Origin: Rhodothermus bifroesti
GTDB lineage: Bacteria; Bacteroidota; Rhodothermia; Rhodothermales; Rhodothermaceae
Reading direction: 5' to 3'
Assembly: GCF_017908595.1 (NCBI RefSeq)
Contig: NZ_JAGKTL010000003.1
Coordinates: 124,001-188,000, forward strand
DNA length: 64,000 nt
In this document: in pieces, positions 35,950 to 44,080 of the stretch
How positions within the stretch are numbered: position 1 is the first letter of the stretch
Layout of the letters: each line of letters starts with the position of its first letter
Made by a program: the position numbers and the translations under genes
Notes under the pieces: generated by a model
The model's database searches: none
What the model was told of the DNA's origin: nothing
What the model saw: only the letters and a program-made list of their open reading frames with translations

Positions 35950-38154
35950 TTATTTCACGAACAGGATTTCGCGATAGGTTGGCAGGGGCCAGTAGTCGTG
36001 CGGAACGACACGCTCCAGCCGGTCGGCTACTTCGCGCACCGCTTGCATAGCAGGTAGCACGTTGTAGCACTTGTGGCGGGCATTTTCCTCGATGTTGTCA
36101 CTGCGCTTCTGGTTTTCGGCGCTCAGCACGTCGAGCTTTTGTTGTAGTTCGTTGATCAAGCCAGCTACTTCTTGTGCTGTTTTGCGCACGCCCTCAACGT
36201 TGAGGTTTGCATCTTCCGCCTCGTCAAGTGTTTCAGCCAGATCCCGCAGGTAGCGCAGTGCGGCAGGGAGGATCATGGTGCGGGCCATGTACTCCGAGGT
36301 TTCTGCCTCAATATTGATTGTCTTTGTGTACTGGTCGAGCAGGATCTCATGCCGGCTTTCCAGCTCGCGGCGGCTGAGTACGCCATGGCGCTCGAAAAGC
36401 TGGACGTTCTTTTCGTGGAGCAGATACTCGAGGGCCTCAACCGTATTGCGCAGGTTGAGCAGGCCACGCCGTTCCGCTTCGGCATGCCATTCGGCCGAGT
36501 AGTTGTCGCCGTTGAAAATGATCGCTTTGGATTCCCGGATGACCTCGCGCAATACTTCCCCTACAGCTTCCTCGAAAGCTTGTTTGGTACGCTTACCTTT
36601 AGCCTTGAGTTTTTCCTCAAGCATCGTGGCCATTTCATCGAGCGCATCGGCCACGATGGTGTTCAGCACCGTGTTCGGAAACGAAATGGACTGCGAAGCG
36701 CCTACAGCACGGAATTCAAACTTATTGCCGGTAAAGGCAAACGGCGAAGTACGGTTGCGGTCGCCAGCATGCCGAGGTAGGTGGGGAAGTACGGGTACGC
36801 CCAGGCCTAGCAAGCCACCGGTTTTGCTTGAACGGGCTCCGCCATTTTCAAGCTGATAGAAGATATCCTCAAGCTGCTCGCCTAGAAAGACGCTCATAAT
36901 GGCCGGTGGCGCTTCGTTGGCGCCTAAGCGGTGATCGTTGCCCGCTGTAGCCACCGAAATGCGCAGCAAATCCTGATGCTTATAGACAGCCCGCACGACA
37001 GCTGCGCAAAAGAACAGAAATTGCATGTTGTCGTGCGGATTGTCGCCAGGGTCAAGCAGGTTCATCCCGGTATCGGTGGCCATCGACCAGTTGTTATGTT
37101 TGCCTGAGCCGTTAATCCCAGCAAACGGCTTTTCATGCAGCAAGCATACCAGGCCGTAGCGCCGCGCCACGTTTTTGAGTGTCTGCATGACGAGCTGCTG
37201 GTGGTCGGCGGCCAAGTTGGCCTGTTCAAATAAGGGGGCGATTTCGTATTGACTGGGGGCCACCTCATTGTGGCGTGTTTTGACCGGAACGCCTAGCTTG
37301 TAGAGTTCTTTTTCGACCTCTAGCATGAACGACAGCACCCGCTCGGGAATGGATCCAAAGTAATGATCCTCCATTTCTTGCCCACGGGGTGGCTTGGCGC
37401 CAAAGAGCGTGCGACCGCAAGTTGCTAAATCAGGACGACGGTAGAAAAATTCTTCGTCGATCAGGAAATATTCCTGCTCGCTGCCAACGGTAGAATAAAC
37501 CTTGTGGACGTTCTTGACGCCAAAGAGCGCAAGCACGCGTCGGGCTTGTTTGTCGAGCGCGTGCATAGAACGCAAAAGCGGAATTTTATGGTCGAGCGCC
37601 TCGCCTGTCCACGACGCAAAAGCAGTGGGAATGGCCAAATATGCCCCTTTCGGGTTTTCCATGATGAAAGCTGGAGAGGTCGGATCCCAGGCGGTATAGC
37701 CTCGCGCTTCAAAGGTGGCCCGCAAACCACCGCTAGGGAAGCTGGAAGCGTCCGGCTCTCCTTGAATAAGATCTCGACCCGAAAAGACCGCAATGGCTCC
37801 ACCTCCTTTGTTGGGAGTAATGAAGCTTTCGTGTTTTTCGGCGGTCATGCCCGTTAGGGGCTGGAACCAGTGCGTAAAATGCGTGGCACCTTTTTCGATA
37901 GCCCACTCTTTCATCGCCAGGGCCACCGTGTCGGCAATCTCCGGCGAGAGCGGCTCGCCTTTTTCAATCGTAGCCACCAGGCTTTCAAAGACTTTTTTGG
38001 GCAGCCGATTTTTCATCTCCTCCAGTGAGAAGACGTTCTCGCCAAAGATGCGCTCAATGTCCATGGGTTGAGGCTTGACCTCCTGGCGACCATTGACCAA
38101 AAGGCGCGTTTTGGTAGCGGCAATTACGTTGTAATCGAGCAACAGCTTGTTCAT
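35950..38154 (-). CDS. glnN: Type III glutamine synthetase
   Basis: Predicted 734-residue ATP-dependent ammonia-assimilating enzyme of the GSIII class, found in Bacteroidota, cyanobacteria and some anaerobes and far longer than GSI. Visible GSIII features are [35 protein letters not shown] split by normal sequence, [15 protein letters not shown], and the ATP-loop region [15 protein letters not shown]. The long C-terminal helical region (after about 560) is class-typical. An Lrp/AsnC regulator starts 29 bases upstream on the same strand, suggesting local nitrogen or amino-acid control. GSIII is generally not adenylylated. Confidence 0.97.
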   Translation of the reverse strand: MNKLLLDYNVIAATKTRLLVNGRQEVKPQPMDIERIFGENVFSLEEMKNRLPKKVFESLVATIEKGEPLSPEIADTVALAMKEWAIEKGATHFTHWFQPLTGMTAEKHESFITPNKGGGAIAVFSGRDLIQGEPDASSFPSGGLRATFEARGYTAWDPTSPAFIMENPKGAYLAIPTAFASWTGEALDHKIPLLRSMHALDKQARRVLALFGVKNVHKVYSTVGSEQEYFLIDEEFFYRRPDLATCGRTLFGAKPPRGQEMEDHYFGSIPERVLSFMLEVEKELYKLGVPVKTRHNEVAPSQYEIAPLFEQANLAADHQQLVMQTLKNVARRYGLVCLLHEKPFAGINGSGKHNNWSMATDTGMNLLDPGDNPHDNMQFLFFCAAVVRAVYKHQDLLRISVATAGNDHRLGANEAPPAIMSVFLGEQLEDIFYQLENGGARSSKTGGLLGLGVPVLPHLPRHAGDRNRTSPFAFTGNKFEFRAVGASQSISFPNTVLNTIVADALDEMATMLEEKLKAKGKRTKQAFEEAVGEVLREVIRESKAIIFNGDNYSAEWHAEAERRGLLNLRNTVEALEYLLHEKNVQLFERHGVLSRRELESRHEILLDQYTKTINIEAETSEYMARTMILPAALRYLRDLAETLDEAEDANLNVEGVRKTAQEVAGLINELQQKLDVLSAENQKRSDNIEENARHKCYNVLPAMQAVREVADRLERVVPHDYWPLPTYREILFVK

Positions 38155-38183
38155 GGGAACTAGGTCTACTTAAAGGTTTAGGT

Positions 38184-38687
38184 TTAAGAGGATTCGAACA
38201 CTTCGACCGGCAGAAGCTCTGTAGGCGCCACCGGAAGCCGCCGAGTTTCTTTAAAGGTGCTGAGCACAATGCTCGTAATCGTGCCATGCACGCCAGGCCA
38301 CGACTGAATGCGCGAAAGGAGCCGCTCAAGCGTAGTAGTATTGCGTGTGCGTACTTTAAGGATATGCGAGCCTTCGCCCGTGATGGAATGTACCTCCAGC
38401 ACTTCGTCTAGTGCCGTGGCACGCCGGATAAATTCCGGATAGTATTCAGACCCGTCCACAATCACCCGGATAAAGGCCGTAATGTCGAAATGCAAACGCT
38501 TGGGGTCCAGCACCGCATGATAACCCGTGATTACCCCCCGTTCTTCCAGCTTGCGCATCCGCTCACTCACCGAAGGCACCGACAGGCCCACTTCCTCGGC
38601 AATGCGGTTGCGCTTCATGCGCCCATGCTCCTGCAAGAGCTCCAAAATCCGGACATCGATCTCATCGATCCGTTCTACCGTGCTCAT
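38184..38687 (-). CDS. Lrp/AsnC family transcription regulator
   Basis: Predicted 167-residue regulator with an N-terminal winged HTH (IDVRILELLQEHGRMKRNRIAEEVGLSVPSVSERMRKLEERGVI) and a C-terminal RAM ligand-binding domain (from about residue 70, with EVHSITGEGSHILKVR). It probably binds an amino acid, forms octamers and wraps DNA. It is encoded directly before glnN, so glnN and itself are the likely targets. The upstream region contains a hairpin and AT-rich stretches that could be its sites. Confidence 0.92.
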   Translation of the reverse strand: MSTVERIDEIDVRILELLQEHGRMKRNRIAEEVGLSVPSVSERMRKLEERGVITGYHAVLDPKRLHFDITAFIRVIVDGSEYYPEFIRRATALDEVLEVHSITGEGSHILKVRTRNTTTLERLLSRIQSWPGVHGTITSIVLSTFKETRRLPVAPTELLPVEVFESS

Positions 38688-38904
38688 GATGCGATCGTTT
38701 AGGTTGATGATTAATTTAGATAAATAAGTTTTGTCAAGTGTAGTCTGTGTTTAAAAAAATACGTTGAACAAAAGGGGTTCCAGGATCAGATGTGGTGTAA
38801 GATAGCGCTTCTAAACAGAAGCGCGAGAGGTGCCTTAAAAATTTAAAAAGTATGTCGTTTGGGATCCTCAATCCCGGAAAAGCGGTTTGCACAAAGCGAT
38901 TTGT
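38688..38904. promoter_or_regulatory. AT-rich control region between Lrp regulator and tRNA
   Basis: These 217 bases separate the divergent Lrp-glnN unit and the plus-strand tRNA. The part next to the regulator is strikingly AT-rich (AATTTAGATAAATAAG), suitable for Lrp wrapping and a promoter. An 8-bp stem with a 4-base loop lies at 38805-38824 (GCGCTTCT and AGAAGCGC) without a T-run on either side. Confidence 0.45.
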
Positions 38905-38977
38905 GGGCCCGTAGCTCAGCGGTCAGAGCAGCGGACTCATAATCCGACGGTCGTAGGTTCGAATCCTACCGGGCCCA
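38905..38977 (+). tRNA. tRNA with CAU anticodon (elongator Met or lysidine-type Ile2)
   Basis: The cloverleaf is complete: acceptor GGGCCCG with CGGGCCC, D stem GCTC/GAGC, anticodon loop CTCATAA, T stem TAGG/CCTA with TTCGAAT, discriminator A. The anticodon is CAU. The base 27-43 pair is a mismatch. CCA is not encoded (CAA follows). Sequence alone does not decide between elongator tRNA-Met and tRNA-Ile whose C34 is converted to lysidine by TilS; the anticodon arm resembles Ile2 types. It lacks initiator features such as three G-C pairs next to the loop. Confidence 0.93.
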
Positions 38978-38982
38978 CAAAG

Positions 38983-39020
38983 ACAAAAAAACCCCTTTAA
39001 AGGGGCTTTTTTTGTTTAAA
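38983..39020. terminator. Bidirectional terminator tRNA / peroxiredoxin
   Basis: A CCCCTTTAAAGGGG core is flanked by complementary A- and T-tracts of seven bases on either side. It ends the tRNA transcript on the plus strand and the peroxiredoxin gene on the minus strand. Confidence 0.88.
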
Positions 39021-39031
39021 GAGGACGCCGC

Positions 39032-39547
39032 TTAAGATTTGGGCATTTCCTTAAGCTTTTTAAGTGTCTCATACACTTCGCGGTCATGGCGAGCGGGATC
39101 GACCTTTTCAAAAACGTGTGCCACGCGTCCTTCAGGATCGATGAGAAACGTTACTCGTTTGGCATATAACCCCCCTACACCCAGCACGCCGTAGGCTTTA
39201 GCAATCTTTTTGTCGTGGTCACTGATGAGGTCGAAGGGGAGGTTGTATTCCTTTTTGAAGCGCTCTTGCGTTTCGATGTCGTCCAGACTAACACCTAAAA
39301 TAACGGCGCCTTGGGATTGGATTTTTTCATAGGCATCGCGTAACGTGCATGCCTCGGTTGTGCAGCCCGGGGTAAACGATTTGGGATAGAAATACAGCAC
39401 AACCCAATGGCCGCGTAGATCACTTAGGCGAATCGTTTTGTTACCGGTCGCTTGGGCTTCAAAATCGGGTGCGCGTTCGCCCACTTTAGGTATGTCGTCT
39501 TGGCCCAAGCCCCAAAGCATCAGCAGACTAAGCATTAGCGGAAACAT
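39032..39547 (-). CDS. Exported PrxQ/BCP-type peroxiredoxin
   Basis: Predicted 171-residue thiol peroxidase. The peroxidatic Cys is in SFTPGCTTEACTLRD (near residue 62), with the resolving Cys five residues later, the pattern of the bacterioferritin-comigratory PrxQ group. The first 15 residues (MFPLMLSLLMLWGLG) form a short hydrophobic segment not found in the cytoplasmic BCP and look like a signal peptide, so the enzyme probably acts in the periplasm. Its reductant there would be a membrane-linked thioredoxin-like protein that is not encoded nearby. Confidence 0.9.
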   Translation of the reverse strand: MFPLMLSLLMLWGLGQDDIPKVGERAPDFEAQATGNKTIRLSDLRGHWVVLYFYPKSFTPGCTTEACTLRDAYEKIQSQGAVILGVSLDDIETQERFKKEYNLPFDLISDHDKKIAKAYGVLGVGGLYAKRVTFLIDPEGRVAHVFEKVDPARHDREVYETLKKLKEMPKS

Positions 39548-39653
39548 GGCGGCTTGCGGTTTAAATGCTTGTTTAAACCCCTAACAATGTGGCTAAAATT
39601 CGGTTTCCTATCAAGGTCTGTAAATTGGGCAAAGCCCGCGCAAAAGCGTTAAA

Positions 39654-41789
39654 TTGCACACATCTAGATCCAGCCCTGCGGCAGCCGTGTCTGAGCTCAA
39701 CGTCTTATCCACCGACGTGCGCTATTTGGAAGGCGTAGGACCGCGTCGCGCCGAAGCGTTGGCCCGTGTAGGGGTGACTACAGTGCGCGATCTGCTGCAC
39801 TATTTCCCGCGTCGCTATCTAGATCGCTCGACCATTGTGCCGCTACGGCGACTGGACGAGCGCATGGGGCCGATAACGGTTGTTGGGACTGTACGCCTAG
39901 CCGGAGTCGTTGAGGGCAAGGGCCGCAAACGCTTTGAATTGATCCTGGAAGATGAAAGCGGGGGGCGCCTCAAGTGCGTCTGGTTTAACCGGCTGAGCTG
40001 GGTTGCAAAAGCCTTTAAAGCCGGGGATCGCGTGGCCTTTCATGGTAAAGTGCAGCGCTACGGTTATACCTTTTCCATGACGCACCCCGACTTTGACCGG
40101 CTCGATGGCGAAAGCGTTGCTCTGGCCACAGGGCGCATCATTGCACTCTACCCTGGTAGTGCAGTGCTGGAGAGGGTAGGACTTACCAGCAGAACGTTTC
40201 GTCGCATTTTGTATGCTTTTTTTAAAGCCCACGGCTTGAAGCTTCCGGAAATCCTACCCGCGTGGATGCGCACGCGCTATGAGCTTATGGATGGACGCGT
40301 GGCGCTTCGGGCCGTTCATTTCCCACGTAGCCAAAGTGAACTGGCGCAAGCGCGTGAGCGGCTTAAGTTCGAGGAGCTATTCTTTATCCAGTTGATGCTG
40401 GCGCGCACAAAGCAAATCCGTCAAACCGTGGCCGGTCCCATCTTTGGCCCGCCTGGCGAACGCTACTACCGATTCCTTAACGAGGTGCTCCCGTTTAGGC
40501 TGACGCAGGCGCAGCAGCGAGCGCTTGAAGAAATCGTGCAGGATACCCGGTCGGGTCGGCAAATGAACCGGCTTTTGCAGGGCGACGTGGGCAGCGGGAA
40601 AACCGTCGTGGCTATGGCTGCCATGCTTCATGTTGTGGACAACGGCTACCAGTGTGCCTTTATGGTTCCGACCGAAATCCTGGCTGAGCAGCATTATGCC
40701 AACCTGAAACGCTATCTGGAGCCGTTGGGTGTTGAAGTACGGCTGCTGCTAGGCGGCCAACGCAAGGCGCTCCGGGAGGAAATCCTGGCCGATCTGGCTG
40801 AAGGCCGAGCGCATGTGGCTGTGGGCACGCATGCTGTGATTCAAGAAGCAGTGCAGTTTCATCGCCTGGGCTTGGCTATTGTGGACGAGCAGCATCGCTT
40901 TGGGGTAGTGCAACGGGCCGAGCTGTTTGCTAAGGGGGAAAATCCGCATATGCTGCTCATGACCGCGACCCCTATTCCGCGTTCGCTGGCTATGACGCTC
41001 TACGGCGATCTAGACGTGTCGATCATCGACGAGCGCCCCGCCGGCCGAAAGCCGGTGATCACCTGGATTCGCTCCGAAAAGCGTCGGGGTGAAGTGTATG
41101 CCTTCTTACGAGAGCAGCTGCGGCAGGGACGTCAGGCCTACGTGGTCTATCCCCTGGTCGAAGAAAGCGAAAAGATGGACCTACAAGACGCAGAAAACGG
41201 CTATCGAAGGTTGCAGGAGCTGTTTCGCCCTTACCGGGTCGATTTACTCCATGGCCGCATGTTGCCCTATGAAAAGGAAGAGGCTATGGCCCGCTTCAAG
41301 CGAGGGGAAACAGACATTCTGGTGGCCACAACGGTGGTCGAGGTAGGTGTCGACGTGCCCAACGCAACCGTCATGATTATTGAACACGCCGAGCGCTTTG
41401 GACTAAGCCAGTTGCATCAGCTTCGAGGACGCGTTGGGCGTGGTGCTGCGCAAAGCTATTGTATTCTGATGGTAGATCATCGGCGCACGGCTGAGGCCGA
41501 AGCCCGCTTGCAAGTGATGGCCGAGACCGATGATGGCTTCAAAATCAGTGAAGTGGACCTAAAACTACGCGGGGCAGGCGACTTTTTTGGTACGCGCCAG
41601 AGTGGACTGCCCGACCTGAAGATTGCCGACATCACGCAGGACCAGCCGATTTTGATTAAGGCACGTGAGGCGGCCTTTGAGCTGGTCCGGCGGGATCCTG
41701 AGCTCGAAGCCCCCGAGCATGCTATGCTTCGCGCCTACTACGATCGCTTCTATGCTAAGCAGTCGTTGGGCTTTGCGCGGGTAGGTTAG
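39654..41789 (+). CDS. recG: ATP-dependent DNA helicase RecG
   Basis: Predicted helicase of about 700 residues that remodels stalled forks and Holliday junctions. The wedge domain starts YLEGVGPRRAEALARVGV and includes an OB fold. Helicase motifs are GDVGSGKTVVA (Walker A), VDEQHRFGVVQR (DEQH), MTATPIPRSLA, and QLRGRVGRG. The start is not secure. A TTG gives a normal-length N-terminus, and a GTG 11 codons downstream (VSELNVL) is an equal candidate; no ATG lies in range. The stop overlaps the convergent tesB stop by 4 bases. Confidence 0.95.
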   Translation: MHTSRSSPAAAVSELNVLSTDVRYLEGVGPRRAEALARVGVTTVRDLLHYFPRRYLDRSTIVPLRRLDERMGPITVVGTVRLAGVVEGKGRKRFELILEDESGGRLKCVWFNRLSWVAKAFKAGDRVAFHGKVQRYGYTFSMTHPDFDRLDGESVALATGRIIALYPGSAVLERVGLTSRTFRRILYAFFKAHGLKLPEILPAWMRTRYELMDGRVALRAVHFPRSQSELAQARERLKFEELFFIQLMLARTKQIRQTVAGPIFGPPGERYYRFLNEVLPFRLTQAQQRALEEIVQDTRSGRQMNRLLQGDVGSGKTVVAMAAMLHVVDNGYQCAFMVPTEILAEQHYANLKRYLEPLGVEVRLLLGGQRKALREEILADLAEGRAHVAVGTHAVIQEAVQFHRLGLAIVDEQHRFGVVQRAELFAKGENPHMLLMTATPIPRSLAMTLYGDLDVSIIDERPAGRKPVITWIRSEKRRGEVYAFLREQLRQGRQAYVVYPLVEESEKMDLQDAENGYRRLQELFRPYRVDLLHGRMLPYEKEEAMARFKRGETDILVATTVVEVGVDVPNATVMIIEHAERFGLSQLHQLRGRVGRGAAQSYCILMVDHRRTAEAEARLQVMAETDDGFKISEVDLKLRGAGDFFGTRQSGLPDLKIADITQDQPILIKAREAAFELVRRDPELEAPEHAMLRAYYDRFYAKQSLGFARVG

Positions 41790-42664
41790 TCTGATCGAAT
41801 GCGCATCAGTCCTTCTTGGACCACGGCGGCTACAAGTGTACCGTCGCGCCGGAAAAACAGCCCTCGATTAAGTCCACGGGCATGGGCAGCAACAGGACTT
41901 TCCATGGCAAAAAGCAGCCATTCATCGACCCGAAACGGCTGGTAGAACCACATCGCATGGTCTAGGCTAGCGGCTTGCACATGGGGCTGAAGAAACGATA
42001 GCCCATGCGGCAGCATGGCCGTACCCATAAACCCAAAGTCAGAAGCATAGGCAAGCACGCTGCAATGGAGTGCCGGGTCATCGGGCAGTTTGCCTGCGGT
42101 GCGTAGCCATAGGTGCCGGCGGGGAGGTCGCTTTTCTGGGAAAAGTAAATTGGTGGGTTCAACAGGCCGAATTTCTATAGGTCGCTCATGCAGCAAAAAG
42201 GGGCGAAGGACTTCGGGGGCCTGTTCGGCCAGCTGCCGCCGCAATTCAGCTTCTGGCATGAGTGTTTCGGGGGGCGGCACCTCGGGCATGGGATCCTGGT
42301 GCGTTACCCCAGGCTCATCGATCTGGAAAGATGCCGCCAAGTTAAAAATGGGTCGTCCATGTTGGATGGCTGTTACGCGACGTGTGGTAAAGCTACGGCC
42401 GTCACGCAAGCGCTCGACCAAGTAGACGATGGGAGCGTTGGGGTCCCCTGGTAGAATAAAGTAGGCGTGCAGCGAGTGCACTTGCCGTTCTGCTGGCACG
42501 GTATAGGCCGCTGCCCGCAAGGCCTGGCCAAGCACTTGCCCACCAAAAACGCTAGGGCTGCCAATATCACGACTGGGTCCGCGAAAGATGTTTTCTTCAA
42601 GCCGTTCAAGCTCCAGCAGGTGTAAAAGCTGGCAGATAGGGCTGCTTGGCGGTTCAATGCACAT
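41786..42664 (-). CDS. tesB: Acyl-CoA thioesterase II
   Basis: Predicted 292-residue double-hotdog thioesterase that hydrolyses acyl-CoA to free acid and CoA. Family signatures are FGGQVLGQALRAA and SLHAYFILPGDPNAPI in the first hotdog, and SLDHAMWFYQPFRVDEWLLF with the late Asp/Gln region in the second. The start used overlaps the SDR stop by 11 bases; a Met four codons earlier is possible. Pairing with a FabG-like SDR suggests fatty acyl or hydroxyacyl metabolism. Confidence 0.93.
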   Translation of the reverse strand: MCIEPPSSPICQLLHLLELERLEENIFRGPSRDIGSPSVFGGQVLGQALRAAAYTVPAERQVHSLHAYFILPGDPNAPIVYLVERLRDGRSFTTRRVTAIQHGRPIFNLAASFQIDEPGVTHQDPMPEVPPPETLMPEAELRRQLAEQAPEVLRPFLLHERPIEIRPVEPTNLLFPEKRPPRRHLWLRTAGKLPDDPALHCSVLAYASDFGFMGTAMLPHGLSFLQPHVQAASLDHAMWFYQPFRVDEWLLFAMESPVAAHARGLNRGLFFRRDGTLVAAVVQEGLMRIRSD

Positions 42665-43424
42665 AGCTGCCGGCATTTACGTCGATGGTGCAGCCGGTGG
42701 CGTGGTCAGCCATGCCGCTGGCCAGCAACACCACCAGGGGTACCAGGTCTTGGGGTTCGGTAAGTCGCTCCAGCGCAAGGTCTCCTAGCGCGATTGCTGG
42801 ACCATAGCGGTCGATAAAGTCCTGGGCCATATCGGTACGCGTAAAGCCTGGGGCCACTACGAAGGCACGAATGCCGGCGCGGCCTAGTTTAGGGCTACGG
42901 GCAATGGAACGCGTGAGCGCCACAAGTCCGCCTTTAGAGGCTGCGTAAGCCATGTATTCGGGCGTGTCTCCCCGAAAAGCTGCTCGTGAAGCAATGTTGA
43001 TGATGCGACCGCCACCTTGCCGTAAAAACTGAGCAATAGCCAGGTGGCAGAGCAAGGCAGCTGCCCGTAGGTTAACGGCCAGCGTCTGCTCCCAAGCGCG
43101 CAGCCACACTTCTGGGGAAGCCTGAAGCTCGATGCCAATCGCCACACCGGCATTGTTGATGAGCACATCCAGGCGGCCGTAGACTGCTAGCACCTCTTCG
43201 AACAAACGCTGGCAGGCGGCAACGTCGGCCAAGTCGGCCCCAAAGGCCTGAGCGTCACGACCCAGTTGTGCCGCGAGTCTTTCGGCCACCTCACGGTTTT
43301 GGTGGTAATGCACGGCCACCGTAGCCCCGGCCTGTGCCAGCCCTTCGGCCAGTGCCTTCCCAATGCCACGGCTGGCACCCGTTACGAGCACCACGCGACC
43401 GCTAAGATCCAGCGTCAAGGCCAT
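42654..43424 (-). CDS. FabG-like short-chain dehydrogenase/reductase
   Basis: Predicted 256-residue NAD(P)-dependent oxidoreductase of the classical SDR type. The cofactor loop is TGASRGIGKAL, NNAG is present, and the catalytic Ser/Tyr/Lys set lies around IASRAAF and YMAYAASKGG. FVVAPGFTRTDM is the usual substrate-side segment. The start chosen is the Met just before the first strand; the frame runs 36 codons further up through sequence unlike an SDR. Likely substrates are beta-ketoacyl thioesters, given the adjacent tesB, but specificity cannot be read from the sequence. Confidence 0.88.
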   Translation of the reverse strand: MALTLDLSGRVVLVTGASRGIGKALAEGLAQAGATVAVHYHQNREVAERLAAQLGRDAQAFGADLADVAACQRLFEEVLAVYGRLDVLINNAGVAIGIELQASPEVWLRAWEQTLAVNLRAAALLCHLAIAQFLRQGGGRIINIASRAAFRGDTPEYMAYAASKGGLVALTRSIARSPKLGRAGIRAFVVAPGFTRTDMAQDFIDRYGPAIALGDLALERLTEPQDLVPLVVLLASGMADHATGCTIDVNAGSYVH

Positions 43425-43526
43425 ACCTGTTTTTGGTGGATGCAAACTGCTTGCGCAATCTACAAGGCCGTAGACTTTTTCTCCAGGCCTGCATGTTGTA
43501 GTTTTTACGAGGAAAGCCGGCCGAGT

Positions 43527-44033
43527 ATGCAACGCTTTACACTGCTTATTGGATGGAGCCTATGGCTGGCCGGGTGCAATCCTTTTGCGCCTGCGCTGGA
43601 AGAAGGTGATCCTTTTGCGGCTTTTATGGGCGATCCACGCACCATCGAAGGCTTTTTTCAGAATTTCCAAGTAGCCTATGAACTGCGTGACATCAGCCTC
43701 TACGAGCCCCTCTTGGACTCAGCTTTTGTGTTTGTCTTTTATGATCCCGATGCACAAGTTGAGCGCCAATGGGGTTTTACGCAAGAACTAGAAGCAACGC
43801 GTCGGCTCTTTCTGGGGACAAGTACCATTCAGCTGCGCTGGAATCAGATCCTTATGCAAGAAGTTTTCGACGAAGGCCGGCAGGCCCGGGTAGTGCGCTC
43901 CTTCAGTCTGCTGGTAACCCTCGAGCAGGGCAGCCTTTTCCGAAGTAGCGGCAATGTCAATTTTTTGCTGGTGCGGCCCGACACGCTCTCCCCTTGGCGA
44001 TTGCGCCGCTGGCGTGACGAAAGTGAGCTGTAA
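43527..44033 (+). CDS. Predicted lipoprotein of unknown function
   Basis: Predicted 168-residue exported protein. The signal peptide (MQRFTLLIGWSLWLAGC) ends in a lipobox LAGC. The mature part begins NPFAPALEEGDPFAAF and has an alternating helix/strand look (IEGFFQNFQVAYELRDISLYEPLLDSAFVF, split by normal sequence) reminiscent of SnoaL/NTF2-like folds, but I do not recognise a named family. It is divergent from the SDR gene and ends at a strong terminator. Confidence 0.8.
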   Translation: MQRFTLLIGWSLWLAGCNPFAPALEEGDPFAAFMGDPRTIEGFFQNFQVAYELRDISLYEPLLDSAFVFVFYDPDAQVERQWGFTQELEATRRLFLGTSTIQLRWNQILMQEVFDEGRQARVVRSFSLLVTLEQGSLFRSSGNVNFLLVRPDTLSPWRLRRWRDESEL

Positions 44034-44043
44034 GCGCAGCAAT

Positions 44044-44079
44044 AAAAAAGCCCCGCCCAAAATCTGGCGGGGCTTTTTT
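44044..44079. terminator. Bidirectional terminator lipoprotein / TonB receptor
   Basis: Perfect 14-base arms (44044-44057 and 44066-44079), each with six A or T at the outer end and a GCCCCGCC core, flank an 8-base loop. It ends one base before the receptor stop codon on the minus strand and serves both converging genes. Confidence 0.93.
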
Positions 44080-44080
44080 G

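Noticed and set aside
36172-36780. A 202-codon plus-strand open frame
   Set aside because: It is antisense to the C-terminal part of glnN, has no recognisable domain, and the glnN frame is well supported by conserved motifs.
43266-43526. N-terminal extension of the lipoprotein frame
   Set aside because: The upstream in-frame part overlaps the SDR gene antisense; the internal ATG gives a clean signal peptide with lipobox.
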